Shown piece by piece: positions 14,865-22,382 of a stretch of 42,884 nt of DNA. Source of the stretch: Candidatus Bipolaricaulota bacterium (GTDB lineage Bacteria; Bipolaricaulota; Bipolaricaulia; UBA7950; UBA9294); the NCBI GenBank assembly GCA_026390345.1, contig JAPLGD010000033.1:1-42884 (forward strand), in the 5' to 3' direction. Position numbers and translations under genes: made by a program. The notes beneath the pieces were generated by a model, which saw only the letters and a program-made list of their open reading frames with translations, ran no database searches and was not told the origin of the DNA. Every line of letters begins with the position of its first letter. The first letter of the stretch is position 1.

Positions 14865-16460
14865 ATGCACTGGCTGTTCACTCCAGCGGCGGGGATCCTC
14901 TTCTCGGCGACCGCCCTCGCGCTCGTCGCGGCCGGCTTGATGTGGAATCGCAGATCCGTGCCTGGAGGAATCCTCCTCTTTCTTCTCATGCTCGGAGTGG
15001 CCGAGTACACATTGGTATCCGGTCTTGAGGCAGCGTCGGCCACGCTCTTCTGGAAGAACGTCTGGGCAAAGCTCGAGTACGTCGGATCGGGGGCGGTGTC
15101 GACACTCTTGCTCCTGTTCGCCGTGAAGTACACGGGGCACGAACGCTGGCTTCGAGGTGGGCGCCGCTATGCGGTGTGGATCATCCCGGTCGCGAACGTC
15201 GCCGCCGTATCGACGAACGAGCTTCACCACTGGATATGGACAGGCTTCCTGCCCGGCGCTCCCGGCACGAACGCGCTCGTCTACCTCCACGGACCCGGGT
15301 TCTACCTGGCCGTCAGCGCACTGTACGCATACCTCGGAATCGCGTGCTTCCTCCTCGTCGGCGCCGCCGTCCGGCCGGTCGTAATCCGTCGGCGCCAGTC
15401 GGTCACGGTCTTGCTCGGCACACTCTTCCCCCTTGCGGCGGGCGTCCTCTACATCCTCGGCATCACGCCGCTCGCGGGGCTTGACTTGGTTCCGATCGCC
15501 TGCTTCTTCTCGGCCGGCATTCTGATTGCCAGCGTCGGAGCGTTCCGGGTTTTCGACCTCGTGCCGATTGCACGGGATGCCCTCGTCGAGGAGATGTCCG
15601 ATGCTGTCCTCGTCGTGGACGCGGGACGCCGCCTCGCCGACCTCAATCCCGCCGCCAGGCGACTTCTCGGCCTGGATTCCACCGCCGTCGGGCGGCGCGC
15701 CGCCGACGTGGTCGCCGCGTGGCGTGAGATCGAGAGCCGCTGCTGCGGAGAACAGGGAGGGCACGCCGAGTTGGCGCTCGGGACCCAACCTCCTCTCTTC
15801 GCCGACGTCCGTGCCTCTCCCCTTCTTGGCCGAGACCGTCGCGCCTCCGGCTTCCTCATCGTATTGCGCGATATCACCGCACGACACGCCGCCGAGATGG
15901 AGGTACAGGACGCCAATCGGCGGCTCGAGCTGCACGTCGAGCGGATCGAGGCGCTGCAGACGGAGCTGAGAGAGCAGGCAATCCGTGACGCACTGACGGG
16001 GTTGTTCAATCGCCGCTACCTCGACGAGACGCTCCCCCGCGACATCGAGCGAGCGTCGTACGACCACAGTGCGTTCTCCGCGGTCATGCTGGACATCGAT
16101 CACTTCAAGCAGGTCAACGACCGGTACGGACACGAGGAAGGCGATCGGATGCTTGAGATCCTCGGTCGGCTTCTGCGCGAGCGAACGCGGCCCGGCGACA
16201 TTGCGTGTCGCTATGGTGGGGAGGAGTTCGTCGTGATCTTGGTCCAGACCCCGCTCGACGTCGCGAGGGCTCGCGCGGAGGACCTCTTGGCGGCGTTCCG
16301 GGAGCTCTCCGGAAAGCGGGGCCACCCCGTCACCCTCTCAGCCGGCGTCGCGGCGTTCCCGACGCACGGTCAAACACAGGACGACCTCCTGCGCGCCACG
16401 GATGAAGCGCTCTACGCAGCGAAGCTCGCCGGCCGGAACTGCGTCCGCGTACCAACCTAG
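14865..16460 (+). CDS. Diguanylate cyclase: 7TM sensor, PAS and GGEEF domains
   Basis: This 531-residue protein has the same plan as the cyclase at 7231 but lacks the GAF domain. The N-terminal 230 residues carry about seven helices (starting LFTPAAGILFSATALALVAA). A PAS-like part follows (AVLVVDAGRRLADLNPAARR), then a coiled linker (RRLELHVERIEALQTELREQ), and a GGDEF domain starting at RDALTGLFNRRYLDE. The active site is GGEEF at 451-455, with DIDHFKQVNDRYGHEEGD for metal and GTP binding and RPGD as the inhibitory RxxD site. It should be an active, product-inhibited cyclic di-GMP synthase. Its 5' end overlies the missing part of the MBL gene, pointing to an insertion or deletion event there. 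Confidence 0.92.
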   Translation: MHWLFTPAAGILFSATALALVAAGLMWNRRSVPGGILLFLLMLGVAEYTLVSGLEAASATLFWKNVWAKLEYVGSGAVSTLLLLFAVKYTGHERWLRGGRRYAVWIIPVANVAAVSTNELHHWIWTGFLPGAPGTNALVYLHGPGFYLAVSALYAYLGIACFLLVGAAVRPVVIRRRQSVTVLLGTLFPLAAGVLYILGITPLAGLDLVPIACFFSAGILIASVGAFRVFDLVPIARDALVEEMSDAVLVVDAGRRLADLNPAARRLLGLDSTAVGRRAADVVAAWREIESRCCGEQGGHAELALGTQPPLFADVRASPLLGRDRRASGFLIVLRDITARHAAEMEVQDANRRLELHVERIEALQTELREQAIRDALTGLFNRRYLDETLPRDIERASYDHSAFSAVMLDIDHFKQVNDRYGHEEGDRMLEILGRLLRERTRPGDIACRYGGEEFVVILVQTPLDVARARAEDLLAAFRELSGKRGHPVTLSAGVAAFPTHGQTQDDLLRATDEALYAAKLAGRNCVRVPT

Positions 16461-16494
16461 CGGCCGACGAAAGCCGCGCGGTAACTTCGCCAAG

Positions 16495-17625
16495 CTATCG
16501 GTGGATGAGGCGCCCAAGAGGCGGCACTTCGATCTCGATCGCGCCCTCCGGGCAGAGCTCCTGACAGCAGTAGCAGCGTATGCACCGATCGTAGTGATGA
16601 ACGGGCGGAGATCCACTCGTCTTGAACTCGACGGCCTTGGGAGTCACCGGGCAGACGCGAACGCAGGTGCCACACTGTGTGCACGCTTCCGGACGGATCA
16701 CGGGACGCGGTACGATGAGGCGTCGAGCGATCCGGCTGACGTGTCCCGGCCGTCCGGCCGTTGCGCGAGGGCTCCGATTCACGTCGAAGTCGGGGACAAC
16801 GAACGAAGCGATCGGGTCGCCGACGATGTCGATTGCCTTGGCGCTGCCGAGGCCGAACGCCTCGCCGTAGGCAATCGGCGGAACGAGCCGGGGATCGAGG
16901 TCAATCAAGCGACAAATCGTTGCGTCGAGAGCCACGGGATCGTTGGACAGGAGGATCGTGTTCATCGGACGCGGCCGTCCGTTCTGGGGCCCGTTCCCCT
17001 CCATGGCCACAATCCCATCGACGACGAAAAGGCGCGGCCGAAGCAGGAGGTTCAGGTCGACCAACATCTGCGAGAACAGGTCGGCATTGGGAAGACGGGC
17101 GTGGAATTCCGCCTTGAGGGCGCCAGGGATGCAGCCGAACTGATTCTTGATCGCGCCGGTAATCCGTGTCAGCCCGTGTGTCTTGAGCTTCGCGATCGAC
17201 ACGAGACCGTCCGCGTCGAGTACCCCGTGCGCGATGGTGAACTGCTTGATCAGGTGGCCGTCCGGGAACGACACCGTCTCTCCGGAGCCGAAATCCGCGG
17301 CAGGAATGGCCAATTCACTCGCCGCTCGAGCGATCCCTGCCCGTCCCGCCACGCCCTCGGTTCGCCCGAAGCCCGGGGAATCCCCGTACAACAGCCGAGC
17401 GCCCGCACTGCTCAGCGCCTGCGCCACGGCGCGGAAGACACTCGGGTGGGTCGTCACCGCCCGCTCCGCCTCGCGACCCACCAGAAGGTTCGGCTTGAGA
17501 ACGATCGACTCCCCAGGGCGAACGAACCGCTCAACGCCGCCGAGCAGGATCAGTCCACGCCGTACCGCGGTGTCGACTTCCTCGTCTTGATACGAGTTGC
17601 AGCGAACCAAGGCCACCGTGCTCAT
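16495..17625 (-). CDS. DUF362 protein with two 4Fe-4S clusters
   Basis: This 376-residue protein combines an N-terminal DUF362 domain (SIVLKPNLLVGREAERAVTT, then AKLKTHGLTRITGAIKNQFG) with a C-terminal bacterial ferredoxin module. The cluster ligands are CTQCGTCVRVCPVTP and CIRCYCCQELCPEGA, two C-x2-C-x2-C-x3-C-P motifs. DUF362 proteins are widespread in anaerobes and their reaction is unknown; an electron-transfer or redox-enzyme role is likely. ATG 17625 (MSTVALVRCN) overlaps the stop of the upstream cation transporter gene by 4 bases (ATGA), so the two are translationally coupled. That coupling to a metal exporter is the main clue to its job. Confidence 0.85.
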   Translation of the reverse strand: MSTVALVRCNSYQDEEVDTAVRRGLILLGGVERFVRPGESIVLKPNLLVGREAERAVTTHPSVFRAVAQALSSAGARLLYGDSPGFGRTEGVAGRAGIARAASELAIPAADFGSGETVSFPDGHLIKQFTIAHGVLDADGLVSIAKLKTHGLTRITGAIKNQFGCIPGALKAEFHARLPNADLFSQMLVDLNLLLRPRLFVVDGIVAMEGNGPQNGRPRPMNTILLSNDPVALDATICRLIDLDPRLVPPIAYGEAFGLGSAKAIDIVGDPIASFVVPDFDVNRSPRATAGRPGHVSRIARRLIVPRPVIRPEACTQCGTCVRVCPVTPKAVEFKTSGSPPVHHYDRCIRCYCCQELCPEGAIEIEVPPLGRLIHR

Positions 17626-18545
17626 TCGCGCTCCCGGCACCGACACCCGTCTCCGACGTCGCCGCACGCTGGTCCCGCCTGGCTCTCGAACTCGATCGTC
17701 GAGTGGAGAACGCCGAACTGCTTGAGCCCTTCCTTCACCTGTCGACGGAGGGTAGCTACATTAGCGTACGAGTCCGCGTTCGCAATCACGGCGTGCGTCG
17801 TGAGCACGTGATTCAGACCGTCTTGCGACCAGATGTGGGTGTGATGGACGTCACAGATGCCAGGGATCGCGCGGATTGCGTCCTCGACCTCGGCGACCTT
17901 CAGCGTCTCCGGAACCCCCTGCAGAAGAATGACGAACGTCTCTCTCACCCTCTTGCCAACGTTCCACAGGACGAAGAGGGTAATGAGGATTGCGAGAACT
18001 GGATCGAGAACCGGCACCGACCAGAAGAGCATCACGAGGCCGACCACAAGAACGGCGATCCACCCAAGGACGTCCTCGATGAAGTGCCACGTCACGACCC
18101 GCTCGTTCAGACTCTTCCCACCCCGCATCCGAAGAGCCGAGAAGCCGTTGACCGCGATCCCGATCCCCGCGAGAAGAAGCATGCCGCGCGCGTTCGCCGC
18201 CTGCGGCGCGAAGAGGCGCGGGACGGACTGGAAGAGCACGACGGTCCCTCCCGCGAGAAGCACGCCGCTCATCGTCAACGCCCCGAGAAGAGAGAAACGC
18301 CGGTACCCGAACGTGTAGACCTCGTCTCCGGCCCGCTTGGAGATTCGGACGAAACGCCAGGACAGGGCAAGGGCTACGCAGTCGCCGAAGTCATGCAGGG
18401 CGTCGGATAGAACCGCGACGCTATTCGTCCACAGCCCGCCGACGAGTTCGAGGATCGCAAAGCAGAAGTTGAGGACGAAGGCCACAACGATCCTCGCTCC
18501 GCTCTCGTCACCCTCGCCCACGTGGTCGTGTCCAAGATGAGCCAC
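17622..18545 (-). CDS. Cation diffusion facilitator (CDF) metal exporter
   Basis: This 307-residue protein has six helices and a C-terminal cytoplasmic domain. The metal site residues appear as SDALHDFGDCVALALSWRF in helix 2 (H/D-x3-D) and WHFIEDVLGWIAVLVVGLV in helix 5 (H-x3-D). The N-terminus has a His-rich MAHLGHDHVGEGD. The C-terminal domain includes VHHTHIWSQDG, a conserved CDF block. Such proteins export Zn2+, Co2+ or Cd2+ by proton antiport. GTG 18545 follows AGGAGG by 6 bases. It is coupled to the DUF362 gene downstream. An ArsR-type gene lies upstream, separated by a strong terminator. Confidence 0.92.
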   Translation of the reverse strand: MAHLGHDHVGEGDESGARIVVAFVLNFCFAILELVGGLWTNSVAVLSDALHDFGDCVALALSWRFVRISKRAGDEVYTFGYRRFSLLGALTMSGVLLAGGTVVLFQSVPRLFAPQAANARGMLLLAGIGIAVNGFSALRMRGGKSLNERVVTWHFIEDVLGWIAVLVVGLVMLFWSVPVLDPVLAILITLFVLWNVGKRVRETFVILLQGVPETLKVAEVEDAIRAIPGICDVHHTHIWSQDGLNHVLTTHAVIANADSYANVATLRRQVKEGLKQFGVLHSTIEFESQAGPACGDVGDGCRCRERE

Positions 18546-18615
18546 CGAGGACCTCCTGGGTTCGACGCCTTGACCCCAAGCCTCCTGAACCGTCGCCGAG
18601 GATGATAGAGAAGAA

Positions 18616-18663
18616 GCGGGCTCGCCGCCACAGGAGGCTTCGCATCCTGGGCGGCGAGCCCGC
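18616..18663 (-). terminator. Long terminator-like hairpin between the ArsR-type and CDF genes
   Basis: GCGGGCTCGCCGCC (18616-18629) and GGCGGCGAGCCCGC (18650-18663) form a perfect 14-bp stem, with a further small stem in the loop. On the minus strand TTCTTCTCTATC follows. It lies 20 bases after the ArsR stop and should stop readthrough into the CDF gene unless it is conditionally opened. Confidence 0.65.
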
Positions 18664-18683
18664 GCATCGCTTCGGTCTCTCGA

Positions 18684-18962
18684 TCACGACTCCTCTGTCA
18701 AGTACTGAAGAAACGCGTTGAACGTCTGCTCCAACCGCTTGATATCCAGCGAGTAGTAGCGGCTTTGCGCCTCCCGGCGAACGGTGACCAGATCCTGCTG
18801 TCGGAGCACTTGAAGATGTCGTGAGACTGTGGGCCCTGCAAGCTCGAGGGCCGCTGTGAGCTCGTCCACCGACATCTCGCCGTTCTGGCTCAGCAACTTC
18901 AGAATGGTCGTCCGTGATCGACTCGATAGCGACTTAAAGATTGCAGCGTGCGGATCTACCAT
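18684..18962 (-). CDS. ArsR-family winged-helix regulator
   Basis: This 92-residue protein has the ArsR fold: FKSLSSRSRTTILKLLSQNG, then MSVDELTAALELAGPTVSRH as recognition helix and LQVLRQQDLVTVRREAQSRY as wing. The metal ligands of ArsR/SmtB sensors are not visible: there is no Cys at all and no D-x-H pair in the C-terminal helix. Metal sensing is therefore not supported despite the nearby metal exporter, and redox-independent or protein-partner control is possible. ATG 18962 is chosen because AGGAGG lies 6 bases upstream. A 12-bp palindrome (GATCACGTGATC, 18978-18989) lies just before the gene, and the gene is divergent from the micropeptide promoter at 19004. Confidence 0.85.
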   Translation of the reverse strand: MVDPHAAIFKSLSSRSRTTILKLLSQNGEMSVDELTAALELAGPTVSRHLQVLRQQDLVTVRREAQSRYYSLDIKRLEQTFNAFLQYLTEES

Positions 18963-18977
18963 TCCGTACCTCCTATC

Positions 18978-18989
18978 GATCACGTGATC
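18978..18989. promoter_or_regulatory. 12-bp palindrome, candidate operator
   Basis: GATCACGTGATC is a perfect palindrome between the ArsR-type gene start and the divergent consensus promoter at 19004. Its place suits a site through which the ArsR-type protein could control itself and the divergent transcript. This is inferred from position only. Confidence 0.45.
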
Positions 18990-19003
18990 TCAATGACGGC
19001 CTA

Positions 19004-19031
19004 TTGACAAGACCACGAGGAGTAGTATAAT
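19004..19031 (+). promoter_or_regulatory. Consensus sigma70 promoter of the micropeptide
   Basis: TTGACA (19004-19009) and TATAAT (19026-19031) are both perfect consensus hexamers, with a 16-base spacer. No other promoter in the window is this close to consensus. The transcript would begin near 19038 with a 7-bp stem-loop (TGCGCAT/ATGCGCA, 19038-19059). Confidence 0.8.
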
Positions 19032-19090
19032 GCTTCTTGCGCATCTAGACAAATGCGCACATAGCACGTCACCATGAGGAGGTGGCAACC

Positions 19091-19162
19091 ATGGCAGCGA
19101 CCAAGAAGCCGGAGAAGAAGCCAATGAAGTCGGCGAAGCCCGCTCCGAAGAAGTCTAAGTAG
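19091..19162 (+). CDS. 23-residue Lys/Pro/Ala-rich basic micropeptide
   Basis: ATG 19091 follows GAGGAGGTGG and encodes 23 residues: MAATKKPEKKPMKSAKPAP then KKSK. Nine of 23 residues are Lys, and only one is acidic. There are no aromatic residues and no predicted fold. The composition is that of histone H1-like tails. It has a consensus promoter, a 5' stem-loop, a strong ribosome site and its own terminator, so it appears to be a highly expressed single-gene transcript. Nucleic-acid binding, such as nucleoid or ribosome association, is the simplest inference. It is divergent from an ArsR-type gene. It is too short for most gene callers. Confidence 0.65.
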   Translation: MAATKKPEKKPMKSAKPAPKKSK

Positions 19163-19174
19163 TTGGTTCGAGAA

Positions 19175-19232
19175 GACAGCAGCCTCCAGCAAGCCCACCA
19201 GGATGGAGAGGCTGCTGTCGTCTTTGTCGTTT
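19175..19232 (+). terminator. Terminator of the micropeptide gene
   Basis: GACAGCAGCCT (19175-19185) and AGGCTGCTGTC (19209-19219) form a perfect 11-bp stem around a 23-base loop. A T-rich stretch (GTCTTTGTCGTTTC) follows. Confidence 0.7.
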
Positions 19233-19368
19233 CAGCTAGTCCGCGCCGCGGCCGGCGCATCGAGTGCGCCCGTGCCTGGCGGCTCAACCTTCCCCTTCAA
19301 TAGACTCCAGCCCGTATGCTATGCTACGGGTGGCAGAGGGCCGGCCCAACCATCGGAGGGAGTACGCC

Positions 19369-20310
19369 GTGAATGGGATCGAAAGGATCGGACTGGCGCT
19401 GGGATCAGGCGGCGCGCGCGGAGCGGCGCACACCGGAGTCCTGAAAGTCCTTCAACGCGAGGGGATCCCGATCTCTGTCGTTGCCGGCTCCAGCATCGGA
19501 TCCCTGGTCGGCGCCGCGTTCGCCGCTGGCGTCCCGATCGAGGACGTCGAGCAAGAGTGGTTGGCCACGGACGTCCAAAGAAGGCTCCTGCTCAGTTTCC
19601 TTCCAACGTTTCCCCGCGCTGGGCTAAGCTCCGGCGCGGAGCTCAAGCGGATGCTCACAGCGCTCCTCGGGGACATCGAGATCCAGGACCTGCCGATCCC
19701 ATACGCAGCCGTGGCGTGCGATATCGATACCGGGGACACGGTCGTGCTTCGCGAGGGCTCCCTCGTCGACGCGGTTCGTGCCTCGACCGCGATTCCCGGC
19801 CTGCTCCGCCCTGTGAGACGGGGTGACCGTTTCCTTGTCGACGGTGGATTGGTGGACCCCGTGCCCGTGGGCGCTTGCCGAACCCTCGGCGCCGACGTCG
19901 TGATCGCCGTCGACATCGCGCCGCGCCCAGTTCCGACGACGTCACGCGGTCGCGGCGTCTGGGAGCGCATCGGAGACAGCCTCCACGACGGCCTGGCTCA
20001 TCGCGCGTGGGTGCCGAGCAGCCTGACCGAGCTCCTCGAGCACGGAGTCCGAGAGACCCCGGAGCGGCCACTCCCAGGTCTGTACAGCATTCTCAACCAG
20101 TCCATCTCCATCATGGGCCAGGAGATCCTTCGTCAGAAGATGCTTCTCGACCCACCGGACGTCGTGATCCGTCCTGAGCTGACGCTGACCATCATGAGCT
20201 ACCTGCGAGCCAAGGACGGGATCGAGGCCGGGGAACGAGCGGCGGAGCTCGCGATGCCCGAGCTGCGACAGATCCTTGCCGATCGAACCGGAAGAGGAGG
20301 CGTTGCGTAG
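19369..20310 (+). CDS. Patatin-like phospholipase (RssA/NTE type)
   Basis: This 313-residue protein has the patatin catalytic set: the oxyanion loop LALGSGGARGAAHTGVLKVL, the nucleophile elbow VVAGSSIGSLVGAAF (G-x-S-x-G) and the catalytic Asp in FLVDGGLVDPVPVG (D-G-G). It should hydrolyse acyl esters of phospholipids, probably at the inner face of the membrane. GTG 19369 is chosen because GGAGGG lies 8 bases upstream. A TATGCT -10-like hexamer is at 19315-19320. The thioredoxin-like gene starts 2 bases after its stop, so they form an operon. Confidence 0.88.
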   Translation: MNGIERIGLALGSGGARGAAHTGVLKVLQREGIPISVVAGSSIGSLVGAAFAAGVPIEDVEQEWLATDVQRRLLLSFLPTFPRAGLSSGAELKRMLTALLGDIEIQDLPIPYAAVACDIDTGDTVVLREGSLVDAVRASTAIPGLLRPVRRGDRFLVDGGLVDPVPVGACRTLGADVVIAVDIAPRPVPTTSRGRGVWERIGDSLHDGLAHRAWVPSSLTELLEHGVRETPERPLPGLYSILNQSISIMGQEILRQKMLLDPPDVVIRPELTLTIMSYLRAKDGIEAGERAAELAMPELRQILADRTGRGGVA

Positions 20311-20312
20311 CC

Positions 20313-20822
20313 ATGCGGGACGCGCGTAGGTCCTTCGGGGTGCCACGAAACGAAAGTGTCTTGGCGAAGCGGAGCCGGATGTTCCTCGGAATCGCCCTCG
20401 TCGTGGGGGTGTGGATTGCCGGCGGCGCTGTGGTTCTCGCGGAAGACCCCGATGTGGTGGTCTTCTACCGGGAAGGTTGTCATGACTGCGCCCGAATGGA
20501 TGAGGTCTTGCAGCCGCTGGAGCAAGAGCACCCCGACCTCGTCGTTCTCCGCCTCGAGGAGACGGCGAACCTCGACCTCCTGTGGGCCCTCTCGTCGACG
20601 TACGGAGTCCTGCCGACTGCATTCCCGGTCATCTTCGTGGGAGATCAGGCCATCGTCGGCGTCGGCCGCGAGAAGGAACTCCAGCTTCGAACCGCGGTCG
20701 ATGCCTGTATCGCGAGCGGGTGCGTGTCGCCTCTCGCCCTGCTTGCGGAGTCCAAAGTCCCGTGGATGCTGATTCTGCTGGTTGCTGTCGCAGCCGTCGT
20801 ACTCCTCGTCCTCGTGCTCTGA
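20313..20822 (+). CDS. Membrane-anchored thioredoxin-like protein
   Basis: This 169-residue protein has an N-terminal signal-like helix (MFLGIALVVGVWIAGGAVVL), then a thioredoxin or glutaredoxin-like domain with the active site VVVFYREGCHDCARMDEVLQ (C-x2-C) and a conserved cis-Pro region (GVLPTAFPVIFVGDQAIVG). A C-terminal helix follows (WMLILLVAVAAVVLLVLVL). The redox domain would face the outside, held by two anchors. ATG 20313 was taken as start; the patatin gene ends 2 bases before it, with AGGAGG inside that gene's end. Its redox partner is unknown. The C-terminal helix without following charged residues is unusual. Confidence 0.75.
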   Translation: MRDARRSFGVPRNESVLAKRSRMFLGIALVVGVWIAGGAVVLAEDPDVVVFYREGCHDCARMDEVLQPLEQEHPDLVVLRLEETANLDLLWALSSTYGVLPTAFPVIFVGDQAIVGVGREKELQLRTAVDACIASGCVSPLALLAESKVPWMLILLVAVAAVVLLVLVL

Positions 20823-20984
20823 AGCATCGCCCGACGCGTAAGGGTTCGCCGCTTCGCGTCGTGCCCTGAACACAATTCCGAACGACGCATTCCGACCATT
20901 CCAACGGACTGACCGCACAATCGACACCCTGTCCGACGCATCGAACCTGCTATGTCGGCTGAACCCGGAGCACCGTGCGGATGA

Positions 20985-21368
20985 GCGGGACCTGCTGCAC
21001 ACACTCAAGCCGTCGAGTACGACGCGCTCGTCATCGACGCCCTCGCCGAGGACGGAGATCCGCTGACCCAAGCAGAGGCTGCATCGCTTCAGAAGAGGCC
21101 GCCGGGAGCGCACCGTCTTGTGCTCGCGTACCTCTCCATCGGTGAGGCCGAGGACGACCGGTCCTACTGGACAGCTGAGTGGGCCACTCGTCCGCCGGAG
21201 TGGTTGCTGGAAGAGAACCCCGACTGGCCGGGTAGTCACCTTGTGCTGTACTGGCACCCGGAATGGCAGCGCATCGTGCTCGACGCGCTGACGGCGATCC
21301 TCGCCGCGGGGTTCAATGGGGTCTACCTGGACTGTGTCGACGCGTACGAATCGTTCGGGAATCCCTGA
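20985..21368 (+). pseudogene. TM1410/GH114-like glycoside hydrolase fragment, truncated at both ends
   Basis: A 127-codon open frame carries the middle of an endo-alpha-1,4-polygalactosaminidase-like (GH114, TM1410) protein: EYDALVIDALAEDG, AYLSIGEAEDDRSYW, PDWPGSHLVLYWHPEWQ and GFNGVYLDCVDAYE, the family blocks in order. In-frame TGA at 20982 closes the frame on the left, and the stop at 21368 comes right after the D-A-Y-E block, where relatives continue for about 100 residues. There is no ATG in the fragment; a GTG at 21120 without a ribosome site would lose the first block. The region 20823-20984 shows no recognisable N-terminus. The gene is most likely dead. Confidence 0.75.
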
Positions 21369-21378
21369 CGGCGCTTCG

Positions 21379-21498
21379 CTACTGCTTCATCCGGCGATAG
21401 ATCTTCCACAGCAGAAACACGACAAAGACCAGGAGCGCGGCGAGGAAGATGATGTTGAAGATAGCGCCGCCACGACTGACAACCTGAGTCGAATCCAC
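21379..21498 (-). CDS. 39-residue single-pass membrane peptide
   Basis: GTG 21498 lies just after GGGGAGG and encodes VDSTQVVSRGGA, then IFNIIFLAALLVFVVFLLW as one membrane helix, and a basic tail KIYRRMKQ. The basic tail suggests its C-terminus is cytoplasmic. It begins 17 bases after the stop of the nucleoside phosphorylase gene on the same strand and is probably cotranscribed. No family is recognised. It is absent from most size-limited annotations. Confidence 0.5.
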   Translation of the reverse strand: MDSTQVVSRGGAIFNIIFLAALLVFVVFLLWKIYRRMKQ

Positions 21499-21515
21499 AG
21501 ACCTCCCCTTCCACC

Positions 21516-22253
21516 TCACGACGAGGCTTGTGCCAGGCGAGTCACCGCATCCAGAGCAACCCCGATCTCCCGATCGACCGCATCGCGGATGAGGTCTCGA
21601 TGCGGATCGTGCTGGCCGGCCGAGGCGGAGCGTGCGTCCCCGTCGATGGCGAGGATCGACCCCGCTCGAACCCGGCGCAAGAGCGCGACGATGTACAGAG
21701 CCGCGCACTCCATCTCGACGCAGATCGCGCCGGACGCCGCGTAGGCGTCGAGGCCAAGGTCGAGGACTCCACGGTAGAACGCGTCGACCGACACACCCAC
21801 GCCTCGGTGGACCCCTCCACCGACAGCCTGAGCCGCCGCCCACCAGGCCGCCGACACGTCCGGAGCGGCGACGGCGGGGACCTCCAACGGGACGAGCTGA
21901 CGCGACGCGCCCTCGCCGCGCACCGCAGCAAACGGCACGACGAGGTCCCCGGCGCGAACCTCATCGCAGAGGGATCCCGCTGTCCCGACGCGGATCAGCG
22001 TCTTCACGCCAGCGCGGATCGCCTCTTCATAGGCGATCGCGGCTCCCGCGGCACCGACTCCGGCCGACGTGACCCCGACCGGGACTCCTCGGTAGCTGCC
22101 GCGGAAGCTGTGGTACTCTCGGTTCGCTGCGACGCGATCCGCGCCTTCGAGCCGCTCGGCGATCCGCTCGGCCCGCTTCGGATCGCCAGGAAACAGAACG
22201 ATCTCCGGCAGATCACCGGGGTCGATCAGGAGGTGCGGACACGCCTTTGGCAC
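21516..22253 (-). CDS. Nucleoside phosphorylase (PNP/UDP family, uridine phosphorylase-like)
   Basis: This 245-residue enzyme cleaves nucleosides with phosphate to free base and sugar-1-phosphate. Family features are VLFPGDPKRAERIAERLEG near the N-terminus (G-D-P-x-R phosphate site), GVPVGVTSAGVGAAGAAIAY, KTLIRVGTAGSLCDEVRAGD and the late AICVEMECAALYIVALLRR (V-E-M-E, ribose binding). These are typical of the uridine/hexameric purine phosphorylase branch. Substrate choice cannot be set from sequence alone. GTG 22253 is the start, with GGAG 6-10 bases upstream. The micro-membrane gene follows it. It is divergent from the VOC gene. Confidence 0.9.
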   Translation of the reverse strand: MPKACPHLLIDPGDLPEIVLFPGDPKRAERIAERLEGADRVAANREYHSFRGSYRGVPVGVTSAGVGAAGAAIAYEEAIRAGVKTLIRVGTAGSLCDEVRAGDLVVPFAAVRGEGASRQLVPLEVPAVAAPDVSAAWWAAAQAVGGGVHRGVGVSVDAFYRGVLDLGLDAYAASGAICVEMECAALYIVALLRRVRAGSILAIDGDARSASAGQHDPHRDLIRDAVDREIGVALDAVTRLAQASS

Positions 22254-22337
22254 GGGAACTCCACTCCTTCCTTGCGGCGCTCTATTCTATCGACCCGATC
22301 GGGAGGCGTGAAGACGCCGCCGCCTCCCCAAGCAACC

Positions 22338-22343
22338 TATAAT
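22338..22343 (+). promoter_or_regulatory. Consensus -10 element of the VOC-AraC operon
   Basis: TATAAT at 22338-22343 is a perfect -10. No good -35 lies 16-18 bases upstream, so an activator may be needed; the operon itself encodes an AraC-type activator. Confidence 0.5.
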
Positions 22344-22382
22344 GATGGCATAGCTCGTCCGTGCTCGGAAAAGGAGAACCCC

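Noticed and set aside
14865-15100. Possible frameshifted N-terminus of the MBL gene within the cyclase region
   Set aside because: No minus-strand frame here shows the expected first strands; the region is clearly cyclase coding sequence.
18684-18962. Metal-sensing role for the ArsR-type protein
   Set aside because: No Cys and no His/Asp pair of the known metal sites are present, so proximity to the exporter is not enough.
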